A DNA stretch of 57,967 bases, from assembly GCA_904502185.1 (NCBI GenBank), contig CAJGDX010000002.1:1-57967 (forward strand), in the 5' to 3' direction. Position numbers and translations under genes: made by a program. Under the pieces are notes generated by a model. The model did not search any database and was not told the DNA's origin. It saw only the letters and a list, made by a program, of their open reading frames with translations. The stretch is from an uncultured Bacteroidaceae bacterium. Its GTDB lineage: Bacteria > Bacteroidota > Bacteroidia > Bacteroidales > Bacteroidaceae. Within the stretch, counting starts at the first letter, position 1, and each line of letters opens with the position of its first letter. Below are positions 16,322 through 24,294 of this stretch, piece after piece.

Positions 16322-17821
16322 ATGTTTAAAATTTTCCACGGTTATCACCTTGTCGAGTCCTACCACGAGTGGAAGAAGGCTCACAGAGTGGATGACAAAA
16401 CTGTTTCAAGAGCTGTCAAGCTCGTACTGGCTGCTGTGGTAGCTCTCTTGGTGTGGTGTCTCCCTGTAGAGAACTGGATTCCCGGAATGACTATCATCCA
16501 GAAACGCACACTCGCTATTTTTATTTATGCTATCCTTATGTGGCTTTTCGAAGCTGTTCCTGCTTGGACAACTTCAGTGTTGGTCGTGGTTCTTCTACTC
16601 TTCACGACCTCTAACAGCAGTTTGGTGTTCTTCGAGAATGCAGCGCCTGAGGTACTTGGTGCACAGACAAGCTACAAATCTCTGCTTCACTGCTTTGCCG
16701 ACCCCATCATCATGCTCTTCATTGGAGGATTCGTGCTTGCGATTGCTGCATCGAAGACCGGTCTCGACCTATTCCTTGCGCGTGTGATGCTCAAGCCTTT
16801 CGGTAAGAAACCTGCAATGGTTCTTCTCGGATTCCTTATGGTGACAGGTATCTTCTCAATGTTCCTTTCGAATACTGCAACAGCTGCGATGATGCTTACA
16901 TTCCTCGGTCCCGTTCTTAAGGCACTCCCTGCCGACGGAAAGGGAAAGACAGCTCTTGCACTTGCTATTCCTATTGCAGCCAATGTCGGTGGTATGGGTA
17001 CACCTATCGGTACACCTCCCAATGCAATCGCTCTCAAGTATATGTCAGAAATCGGAATAGAGATTGGTTTTGGTCAGTGGATGTTATTTATGATTCCCTT
17101 TACCCTTCTTCTTCTCTTCCTTGCTTGGCTCATGCTTATAAAGCTTTTCCCCTTTAAGGCTAAGGAGATTAATCTCAATATAGAAGGTGAACTTAAGAAA
17201 GACTGGAGGTCAATTGTTGTTTATATCACATTTGTCTTTACTGTGCTTCTTTGGGTTCTTGACAAGGCAACAGGTGTCAATGCAAACGTAGTTGCTATGC
17301 TTCCTGTTGGTGTATGCGCTATCATTGGAGTTCTCACAAAGCGCGACCTCGAGGAAATTAGCTGGTCTGTTCTGTGGATGGTTGCCGGAGGTTTTGCTCT
17401 CGGTGTTGGCCTTCAGGAGACCGGTCTTGCACAGACTCTTATTGATGCTATCCCCTTCGGCTCATGGCCTGCACTTGTAATGGTAATCGGCTCAGGACTC
17501 ATCTGTTATGCAATGGCTAACTTCATCTCTCATACTGCGACTGCATCTCTCCTTGTTCCCATCCTTGCGGTGGTTGGAGCAAGTATTGCAGGAAACCTTG
17601 CGCCTCTCGGTGGTGTTTCAACACTCCTCGTAGGTGTGGCTATCGGTTCATCATTGGGTATGGTACTTCCCATCTCTACACCTCCCAATGCTATTGCGGC
17701 TTCTACTGGTATGATTGAGCAGAAAGATATGGTTAAGACAGGCCTTATTATGGGTATTCTCGGTCTTGTACTTGGCTACGGAATGCTTATTGTTCTTGGT
17801 TCAAGCGGATTCTTCGGATAA
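16322..17821 (+). CDS. DASS/SLC13 family sodium:dicarboxylate symporter
   Basis: A 499-residue inner-membrane protein with about eleven hydrophobic segments, fitting divalent anion:sodium symporters that import succinate, fumarate or malate. The two inverted-repeat signatures are visible: SNTATAAMM (Ser183) with GTPPNAIAL in the first half, and SHTATASLL (Ser403) with STPPNAIAA in the second. The second motif has His where the family usually has Asn. Substrate cannot be fixed; sulfate and citrate transport occur in the same family. It has its own promoter and terminator. The LysR gene 165 bases downstream may regulate it. Confidence 0.88.
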   Translation: MFKIFHGYHLVESYHEWKKAHRVDDKTVSRAVKLVLAAVVALLVWCLPVENWIPGMTIIQKRTLAIFIYAILMWLFEAVPAWTTSVLVVVLLLFTTSNSSLVFFENAAPEVLGAQTSYKSLLHCFADPIIMLFIGGFVLAIAASKTGLDLFLARVMLKPFGKKPAMVLLGFLMVTGIFSMFLSNTATAAMMLTFLGPVLKALPADGKGKTALALAIPIAANVGGMGTPIGTPPNAIALKYMSEIGIEIGFGQWMLFMIPFTLLLLFLAWLMLIKLFPFKAKEINLNIEGELKKDWRSIVVYITFVFTVLLWVLDKATGVNANVVAMLPVGVCAIIGVLTKRDLEEISWSVLWMVAGGFALGVGLQETGLAQTLIDAIPFGSWPALVMVIGSGLICYAMANFISHTATASLLVPILAVVGASIAGNLAPLGGVSTLLVGVAIGSSLGMVLPISTPPNAIAASTGMIEQKDMVKTGLIMGILGLVLGYGMLIVLGSSGFFG

Positions 17822-17847
17822 TAGAATTACATATTATATAAGTATTA

Positions 17848-17879
17848 AGAGAGCAGCCTCATGCTGCTCTCTTTTTTTG
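17848..17879 (+). terminator. Terminator after DASS transporter
   Basis: A ten-pair perfect stem (17848-17857 with 17863-17872) around CTCAT, followed by TTTTTTT. Confidence 0.88.
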
Positions 17880-17960
17880 TTTAAAGTGAATATTTTTGTA
17901 AAATAAACGGATTTATACATTTTTTTTGTATAAAAGTTTCTTTTTTTGAGGAAAAATTCA

Positions 17961-17968
17961 TATATTCG
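17961..17968 (+). promoter_or_regulatory. Possible -7 box for LysR regulator
   Basis: TATATTCG, one mismatch from TAnnTTTG, 18 bases before the ATG. Confidence 0.4.
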
Positions 17969-17986
17969 CAAAAACAGAAGTTTTGT

Positions 17987-18892
17987 ATGGAATTGCGACA
18001 ACTGAAATATTTTGTAATGAGTGCGGAGTATCTGAATTTTTCAGAGGCTGCCAAACATCTGTATATTACACAGAGTACTTTGTCGCAGCAGATTAAGCAA
18101 CTTGAAAATGAACTTGGATTCCCTCTCTTCTTGCGCAACAGCCGTCATATTATTCTGACAGAGGCAGGGGAGGAGTTTCTGCCTTTCGCACAAAAGACCA
18201 TTCAGGATGCCGAAGATGGTGTGCAGCGTCTTTTCGATCTTCAGAATGTAAAGACCGGCACTTTGCGTGTGGGTGTAACATATAGTCTCAGTTCGGTGCT
18301 TACCGAGGGGTTGCTGCGCTTTATGAAGCAGTATCCCAATGTCAAACTTGAGATTTGCTACGAAACGGTGAATAGTCTGCTGGTGTTGCTTAAGGCCCGT
18401 AAACTTGACTTTGTGCTTTCGTATAAGCCGGTGAATGAAATGCCGGAGATAGATACAATATCATTGTTCGAAAATTCTCTGTCGGCTGTGGTTTCATCTA
18501 CTCATCCGCTTGCCGAAAGAAAAAAGATTACTCTTTCCGAGTTGCAGACGACTTCTCTAGTTCTTCCTTCTCGCGAATTACAGGCACGAATGATGCTAGA
18601 AAGGCTAATGGAGGGCAAGGATTTTGTCTTGACATCGCAGGTGGAACTTAATGAGACTAATATTCTTTTACAATTGGTTGCAACGGGGAATTATGTAACC
18701 GTGTTGTCTGCATCTGCGGTGTTTGGAAGTAAACGCTTCAAGGCTGTGCCGCTTGACGAACCGGGGAATTTGATGGAGGCTTCCATGCTGACGCTAAAAG
18801 GTGCTTATCAAAAAGCATCAGCAAAGGAATTTATAGATATATTGCTCGATACCGATGCAGTTAAACGGCGAGCGATTATCAGTTGCGATTAG
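17987..18892 (+). CDS. LysR-family transcriptional regulator
   Basis: A 301-residue regulator. An N-terminal winged helix-turn-helix (residues 1-60) carries the classic MELRQLKYFVMSAEYLNFSE and AAKHLYITQSTLSQQIKQLE segments. A linker helix follows, then a periplasmic-binding-protein-like effector domain from about residue 90 (TLRVGVTYSLSS, LDFVLSYKPV). LysR proteins bind as tetramers and respond to small metabolites. The neighbouring dicarboxylate transporter is a reasonable but unproven target, since the two are in the same direction and separated by a terminator. Confidence 0.92.
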   Translation: MELRQLKYFVMSAEYLNFSEAAKHLYITQSTLSQQIKQLENELGFPLFLRNSRHIILTEAGEEFLPFAQKTIQDAEDGVQRLFDLQNVKTGTLRVGVTYSLSSVLTEGLLRFMKQYPNVKLEICYETVNSLLVLLKARKLDFVLSYKPVNEMPEIDTISLFENSLSAVVSSTHPLAERKKITLSELQTTSLVLPSRELQARMMLERLMEGKDFVLTSQVELNETNILLQLVATGNYVTVLSASAVFGSKRFKAVPLDEPGNLMEASMLTLKGAYQKASAKEFIDILLDTDAVKRRAIISCD

Positions 18893-18967
18893 ATGTGCCT
18901 GTGGTGCGCAAACCTGTCGCAATATAGTGGTTAATAATAATTTGTGGAATTTTAAAATTTGTTGATT

Positions 18968-19135
18968 ATGATTTGGCCGGTTATTTTTGTTGTGTTTGTG
19001 ATTGGTTTTGTATTTATTTGTATCGATAAATTTCGTATAGTGATACGTAAGGAGCGAGAACGCCGTAAGGTAATCGATGAAATGGAAGTCCATGAATTGT
19101 TTGAGCATTATAAAAAATCGTTCGATTTTAATTAA
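18968..19135 (+). CDS. Small single-pass membrane protein, 55 aa
   Basis: A complete ORF of 55 codons plus TAA. Residues 2-19 form one hydrophobic segment (MIWPVIFVVFVIGFVFIC), then a strongly basic stretch KFRIVIRKERERRK and a mixed-charge tail that ends KKSFDFN. The positively charged segment after the hydrophobic one predicts N-out, C-in topology. It starts 75 bases downstream of the LysR stop and has an AT-rich leader typical of the group. I do not recognise a family. Coding potential rests on the ordered segment structure, so a chance ORF is possible. Confidence 0.55.
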   Translation: MIWPVIFVVFVIGFVFICIDKFRIVIRKERERRKVIDEMEVHELFEHYKKSFDFN

Positions 19136-19281
19136 GATATATTGCTCTGTTTTCTGTAATTGTGCTTCACAAATCCTTTTTTTAATCTTTAATAGCTTGC
19201 GTGAATATGTTCATGCAAGGGTGTCGCTGCTGTCATTCCTGTAGTTCTGTGTTTGAGTGCGGCAAGGATTGCAACGCTCGT

Positions 19282-19305
19282 TTTTGTGTTAAAACTGACA
19301 CAAAA
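19282..19305. promoter_or_regulatory. Inverted repeat upstream of lon promoter 1
   Basis: Perfect 8-base arms TTTTGTGT and ACACAAAA separated by eight bases, ending 17 bases before the TATCTTTG box at 19323. The position suits an operator or activator site. Confidence 0.4.
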
Positions 19306-19322
19306 TGTGTGGTGGGGCGAGT

Positions 19323-19330
19323 TATCTTTG
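19323..19330 (+). promoter_or_regulatory. Candidate lon promoter 1 (-7 box)
   Basis: TATCTTTG, a perfect match, about 200 bases before the lon ATG. Confidence 0.45.
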
Positions 19331-19414
19331 TGCATTGAAAACAGTTCTGCTTGGAGCTTGCTTAAATAAACAAAAAACAGACAGAAAAGGTTTTATTTAC
19401 TCGTTATTTCGTGC

Positions 19415-19422
19415 TATCTTTG
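19415..19422 (+). promoter_or_regulatory. Candidate lon promoter 2 (-7 box)
   Basis: TATCTTTG followed by CAATTTG, about 110 bases before the lon ATG. No clear -33 TTTG at the expected distance. Confidence 0.55.
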
Positions 19423-19474
19423 CAATTTGAAAAATGTTTTTGTAGGATGGGTGCGAACCACCTTGACTATTGTG

Positions 19475-19512
19475 TGTCTTAAACGGGTAAATTCTCCTTT
19501 GTTTAAGAGACA
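19475..19512 (+). promoter_or_regulatory. Inverted repeat in lon 5' leader
   Basis: TGTCTTAAAC (19475-19484) can pair with GTTTAAGAGACA (19501-19512) with a two-base bulge. It lies 20 bases upstream of the lon ATG, so it would be transcribed from either promoter. Confidence 0.45.
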
Positions 19513-19532
19513 TTATACATACTATTATCTAT

Positions 19533-22016
19533 ATGAAACGACGTAAAAAGATTAGACCTACTATTTTTGACAGTAACCCGTCAGATGAAACAAGCCGTTT
19601 TTCTATGATTGCCGAATTTGAGGGCAACGAAGAGAATCTTTTGAAAATAGAAGTCAACAAGGTGCTTCCTATTCTGCCACTGAGAAACATGGTGCTGTTC
19701 CCAACAGCGATTCTTCCTGTTGCAGTGGGACGTGAATCTTCTTTGGAACTGATAGAAGAGGCTGAACGTACTAAGGGATATTTTGCGGTTGTATGTCAAA
19801 AAGACCCTAAAATAGAGGCTCCCACCATCAATGATATTTATGAGATTGGTACAGTGGGAAAAATTATCAAACTGATAAAATTCCCCGATGGAAATGCTAC
19901 GGCGCTGCTGCAAGGCTTCAGACGTGTGAGAATAAAGAGGATCACACGCAAGGAGCCATATTTGCGCGGTTCGGTGGAGCCAATTGTAGAAACTATTCCC
20001 GATGATAAAAATGATGAATATAAAATCATTGTTGATAAGTGTCTTTCGACAGCTGTCAGAATATTGGAACTTGGCGAACAACCTGCTCCCGAGTCTATTT
20101 TCACTCTGAAAAATGTAAAGAGTGGGCTTGTTCTGATTAACCACCTCTGCATGAATACAACTCTTTCTGTAAAAGAGAAGATGGATATGCTGTGCGAGGA
20201 CAATCTGATAGAAAAGGGTTATATGCTTCTTCGTTTCCTGAAAAAGGAACTTCGTGTAGCTGAGTTGTACGAAAAGGTCAGAAACCGTACACGAGCAGAG
20301 CTGGATGAGCAGCAGCGCGAATATTATCTCCAGCAGCAACTGAAGAATATTCAGGAAGAGCTTGGAGAGTTAAGTTCTCAGGAGCAGGATGCAATGGAAC
20401 TCCGTCGTCAGGCATGCAACAAATTATGGGGCGAAGAGGCAGCAGATGTATTTGAAAGAGAGGTGTCAAAACTATCCCGTTTACATATACAGTCTCCCGA
20501 CTATAATGTGCAGTTGAACTATCTGCAAACAATGCTCAACCTGCCTTGGGAGAAGTACAGCGAGGACAATCTCGATATAACCAATGCCAAAAAGGTGCTT
20601 GACAGAGACCACTATGGCCTTGAAAAGGTAAAAGAGAGAATACTTGAGCATCTTGCTGTAATAAAGATGCGTGGCGACCTTAAATCTCCCATCATCTGCC
20701 TTTATGGCCCTCCCGGAGTAGGTAAGACTTCGCTTGGCCGTTCGATAGCAGATGCACTCAACCGTAAATATGTGAGAATGTCACTCGGAGGATTGCACGA
20801 CGAGTCTGAGATACGCGGACACAGAAAAACATATATTGGTGCAATGCCCGGACGTATCCTCAAAGGATTGATGAAGGCCGGTACAGGTAACCCTGTATTT
20901 GTTCTTGACGAAATAGACAAGGTTGGTCACGATTCAATGCATGGCAATCCCGCTTCTGCATTGCTCGAAGTGCTCGACCCTGAACAGAACAACGCTTTCC
21001 ACGATAATTTCCTTGACGTCGACTACGACTTGTCAAATGTCATGTTCATAGCAACTGCAAACAGCCTGAACACTATTCCCACACCTCTGCTCGACAGATT
21101 GGAGGTGATAGAGGTTAGTGGCTATCTGACAGAGGAAAAGGTAGAGATTGCTACTCGCCATCTTATCCCCGAGGAGATGAAAAACAATGGTGTTGCCGAT
21201 AAGCAGGTAAGTATCAGTAAAAGTGCTGTGGAGAAAATCATCGAGGACTATACACGTGAATCGGGTGTGCGTGGTCTGAAAAAGAAAATTGGCAAAGTGT
21301 GTCGCAAGATTGCATTCCAATGTGCATCGGAAAATGAATTCGAACATACGGTTATAGAGCCTGAGCATTTGAAAGGGCTTCTCGGACCTCAGGAGTTCTC
21401 ACGCGAAAAATACCAGGGTAACGAGTATGCCGGTGTTGTGGTTGGTCTTGCGTGGACAGCCGTAGGTGGAGAAATTCTCTACATTGAAACAAGCCTCAGC
21501 CGTGGCAAGGAGGGTGGCAGACTGACTGTTACCGGTAACCTCGGCGATGTGATGAAAGAGTCGTCAATGCTGGCACTGGAGTATGTGAAGGCACATGCCG
21601 ATAAACTGAATATTGCTCCCGAGGTGTTCAGCAACTGGAATATACATCTGCATGTACCCGAAGGCGCTATCCCCAAAGATGGTCCTTCTGCCGGAATAAC
21701 AATGGCAACAGCCATTGCATCGGCATTGACCCAGCGTAGTGTAAGAAAGAACCTTGCCATGACAGGCGAGATTACACTCAGAGGCAAGGTGCTGCCCGTA
21801 GGTGGAATTAAAGAGAAGATTCTTGCTGCCAAAAGAGCCGGAATCAAAGAGATTATCCTGTGTGCCGAGAATCGTCGCGACATAGAGGTTATCCCCGAGA
21901 AATATATCAAGGGACTTAAGTTCCACTATGTAACCGATGTATTCGAGGTATTTGACATAGCCCTTTTGAAAAGCAAAGTAGCAAACCCATTAAACCTTAC
22001 AAAGAGTGAAATTTGA
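19533..22016 (+). CDS. lon: ATP-dependent protease Lon
   Basis: An 827-residue cytosolic AAA+ serine protease that degrades misfolded and regulatory proteins. The N-terminal substrate domain (about residues 40-245, LPILPLRNMVLFP) leads into a coiled stretch rich in Gln and Glu. The AAA+ module carries Walker A GPPGVGKTSLG (about 391-401) and Walker B VFVLDEIDK. The protease domain has the Ser719/Lys760 dyad in KDGPSAGIT and GGIKEKILAAKRAG. The length is close to bacterial LonA. It is the first gene of lon-tgt-lptF/G-rhlE; its last 11 bases overlap tgt. Confidence 0.97.
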   Translation: MKRRKKIRPTIFDSNPSDETSRFSMIAEFEGNEENLLKIEVNKVLPILPLRNMVLFPTAILPVAVGRESSLELIEEAERTKGYFAVVCQKDPKIEAPTINDIYEIGTVGKIIKLIKFPDGNATALLQGFRRVRIKRITRKEPYLRGSVEPIVETIPDDKNDEYKIIVDKCLSTAVRILELGEQPAPESIFTLKNVKSGLVLINHLCMNTTLSVKEKMDMLCEDNLIEKGYMLLRFLKKELRVAELYEKVRNRTRAELDEQQREYYLQQQLKNIQEELGELSSQEQDAMELRRQACNKLWGEEAADVFEREVSKLSRLHIQSPDYNVQLNYLQTMLNLPWEKYSEDNLDITNAKKVLDRDHYGLEKVKERILEHLAVIKMRGDLKSPIICLYGPPGVGKTSLGRSIADALNRKYVRMSLGGLHDESEIRGHRKTYIGAMPGRILKGLMKAGTGNPVFVLDEIDKVGHDSMHGNPASALLEVLDPEQNNAFHDNFLDVDYDLSNVMFIATANSLNTIPTPLLDRLEVIEVSGYLTEEKVEIATRHLIPEEMKNNGVADKQVSISKSAVEKIIEDYTRESGVRGLKKKIGKVCRKIAFQCASENEFEHTVIEPEHLKGLLGPQEFSREKYQGNEYAGVVVGLAWTAVGGEILYIETSLSRGKEGGRLTVTGNLGDVMKESSMLALEYVKAHADKLNIAPEVFSNWNIHLHVPEGAIPKDGPSAGITMATAIASALTQRSVRKNLAMTGEITLRGKVLPVGGIKEKILAAKRAGIKEIILCAENRRDIEVIPEKYIKGLKFHYVTDVFEVFDIALLKSKVANPLNLTKSEI

Positions 22017-23136
22017 TCTCTTACATACAGATAGCGGCTCAAAGGCCCGCGCCGGCATACTGCATACGGCACATGGTGACATTGAAACACCTATATTCAT
22101 GCCTGTTGGAACTGTCGGCTCGGTTAAAGCCGTTCAGATGCCCGAACTGAAAAGCGACATCAAGGCGCAGATAATTCTTGGTAATACTTACCACCTTTAT
22201 TTGCGTCCCGGACTCGACGTGCTTAAAAATGCCGGTGGATTACATAAGTTCAACAGCTGGGACAGACCCATACTGACGGACAGCGGTGGCTTTCAGGTGT
22301 TTTCGTTGAAGGATATACGCAAGTTGCGCGAAGAGGGTGTAGAGTTCCGCTCGCACATTGATGGCTCCAAGCACTTCTTCTCGCCCGAGAGAGTGATGGA
22401 TATCGAGCGTACAATTGGTGCGGATATCATGATGGCTTTTGACGAGTGTCCTCCCGGCGATTCGGACTATAACTATGCAAAACGCTCGATGGAATTGACA
22501 CACAGATGGCTTGACAGGTGTATTGCACGCCTTGCCGAGACTGAGCCTATGTATGGATACGAGCAGGCTCTCTTCCCTATTGTTCAGGGATGTGTATACC
22601 CCGAACTGCGTCGCCGTTCAGCTGAATATATAGCATCGAAAGAGTGTGCAGGAAATGCCATTGGTGGTCTTGCAGTCGGTGAGCCTACTGAGAAAATGTA
22701 TGAAATGATAGAGGTGGTGAACGAGATTCTTCCTACCGAAAAACCTCGCTATCTGATGGGTGTCGGTACACCGGCAAACATACTCGAAGCCATCGAAAGA
22801 GGCGTAGATATGTTTGACTGTGTTATGCCTACCCGCAACGGACGCAACGGAATGTTGTTCACCAAGAATGGTATAATGAACATGCGTAACGAGAAGTGGA
22901 AACACGACTTCTCGCCAATTGAAGAGGATGGTGCTTCGTATGTCGACACTTTGTACAGCCGCGCCTATTTGCGTCACCTTTTTGTGTCGGACGAGTTGCT
23001 GGCGTTGCAGATAGCTTCGTTGCACAATCTGGCATTCTACGTATGGCTTACGGGTGAGGCACGCAAACATATACTTCTTGACGATTATGCTGTGTGGAAA
23101 AAGGGTATGATAGAGAGAGTTACCCGTCGTCTTTGA
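22006..23136 (+). CDS. tgt: tRNA-guanine transglycosylase (queuosine pathway)
   Basis: A 376-residue TIM-barrel enzyme that swaps guanine-34 of GUN-anticodon tRNAs for preQ1. Catalytic residues are visible as Asp92 in TDSGGFQVFS and Asp271 in VDMFDCVMPTRNGRNG. The start is GTG: the frame has a stop 15 bases upstream and no other start codon between, so coupling to lon (11-base overlap) is likely. The C-terminal region that in most bacteria holds the CxCxxC...H zinc site reads DGASYVDTLYSRAYLRHL, with no cysteines at the expected ligand positions. The fold is otherwise intact. Confidence 0.95.
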   Translation: MKFDLLHTDSGSKARAGILHTAHGDIETPIFMPVGTVGSVKAVQMPELKSDIKAQIILGNTYHLYLRPGLDVLKNAGGLHKFNSWDRPILTDSGGFQVFSLKDIRKLREEGVEFRSHIDGSKHFFSPERVMDIERTIGADIMMAFDECPPGDSDYNYAKRSMELTHRWLDRCIARLAETEPMYGYEQALFPIVQGCVYPELRRRSAEYIASKECAGNAIGGLAVGEPTEKMYEMIEVVNEILPTEKPRYLMGVGTPANILEAIERGVDMFDCVMPTRNGRNGMLFTKNGIMNMRNEKWKHDFSPIEEDGASYVDTLYSRAYLRHLFVSDELLALQIASLHNLAFYVWLTGEARKHILLDDYAVWKKGMIERVTRRL

Positions 23137-23166
23137 TTGTAAGAAGATACTAAAAAAACAGTGCAG

Positions 23167-24282
23167 ATGGATATTAGGAATCTTAAAGGACTTTTTATAA
23201 AAAGGCTCGACCTTTACATTATTTCGAAGTTCCTGGGAACATACTTCTTTGCAATAGCGTTGATTATTTCTATTGTAGTGGTATTCGATTATAATGAGAA
23301 TATCGACGATTTTACGAACTACAATGTACCGCTGAAGGCTATAATCTTCGACTATTACATGAACTTTGTGCCATATATAACAAATATGTTCAGTGCATTG
23401 TTCGTATTTATCGCTGTAATATATTTTACATCGAAACTGGCTGACAATTCAGAGATAATAGCAGCCTTTGCATCGGGTGTCAGTTTCAAGCGGCTTCTTC
23501 GTCCCTACATGATTTCAGCGGGTATAATTGCTGCGTTAACCTATGTGCTTGGTGCATATGTGATTCCTCTCAGCAGTCAGACCCGAATAGACTTCGAAGT
23601 GAAATATAAGGGTAAGGATCAGGTGGAAACAGCCCGTAACATACAGCTCGAGATTGATGCAAACACTATTGCTTACATCGAACGCTACGAGAGTCGCAAT
23701 AAAACCGGATACCGTTTCTCGCTCGACAAGTTCGAGGACAAACGCCTTGTGTCGCACATGACAGCCCGTACAATAACCTATCATCCCGAGGAGAAATATA
23801 AGTGGACGGCTAAAAACTGGTCAATAAGGGAATTGTATGACGATAAGGAGGTTATTCGCTCGCACAGGACTCAGCCGCTCGATACGATAATCAAGTTCGA
23901 ACCAAGCGACTTCCTCATCACGCTGGGTATGCAGGAGACAATGACCAGTCCTCAGTTGATGGAGTATATCACCAAGCAGAAGGAGAGGGGTATGGCTAAT
24001 ATAAAAGAGTTCGAAGTGGAGTATCACAAGCGAATAGCAATGTCCTTCGCCGCATTTATCCTGACAATTATCGGCGCTTCGCTGTCGTCGAAAAAGACAA
24101 AAGGCGGAATGGGACTCTCGTTGGGTATAGGATTGGGATTGAGTTTTTCGTATATACTCTTCCAGACAATCTCCTCGACCTTTGCGCTTAACGGCAATAC
24201 TCCTGTGGTGATTGCAGTTTGGCTGCCCAATATACTTTATAGTTTCATAGCTGCTTATCTCTATTGGAAAGCTCCAAAATAA
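23167..24282 (+). CDS. LptF/LptG family permease (YjgP/YjgQ)
   Basis: A 371-residue inner-membrane protein with the family layout: three N-terminal membrane helices (about residues 20-125), a periplasmic beta-jellyroll (about 130-270), and three C-terminal helices (about 285-370). LptF and LptG form the channel of the ABC extractor LptB2FG, which lifts lipopolysaccharide toward the outer membrane. Bacteroidetes often carry scattered copies, so whether this is the F-like or G-like partner is not settled. The ATG at 23167 is preferred to a GTG at 23161. It sits 30 bases after tgt and 12 before the helicase. Confidence 0.85.
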   Translation: MDIRNLKGLFIKRLDLYIISKFLGTYFFAIALIISIVVVFDYNENIDDFTNYNVPLKAIIFDYYMNFVPYITNMFSALFVFIAVIYFTSKLADNSEIIAAFASGVSFKRLLRPYMISAGIIAALTYVLGAYVIPLSSQTRIDFEVKYKGKDQVETARNIQLEIDANTIAYIERYESRNKTGYRFSLDKFEDKRLVSHMTARTITYHPEEKYKWTAKNWSIRELYDDKEVIRSHRTQPLDTIIKFEPSDFLITLGMQETMTSPQLMEYITKQKERGMANIKEFEVEYHKRIAMSFAAFILTIIGASLSSKKTKGGMGLSLGIGLGLSFSYILFQTISSTFALNGNTPVVIAVWLPNILYSFIAAYLYWKAPK

Positions 24283-24294
24283 AAAGGGACTCAG

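Larger units (their letters stand above)
19136..19532. other. lon upstream region, no gene seen
   Basis: About 400 bases without a supported gene. It contains several inverted repeats (19196-19219, 19282-19305, 19475-19512) and two candidate -7 boxes, suggesting a regulatory region for lon. Confidence 0.6.

Noticed and set aside
19581..20339. 252-codon minus-strand ORF opposite lon
   Set aside because: Fully antisense to lon; no signal peptide, domain or promoter supports it.
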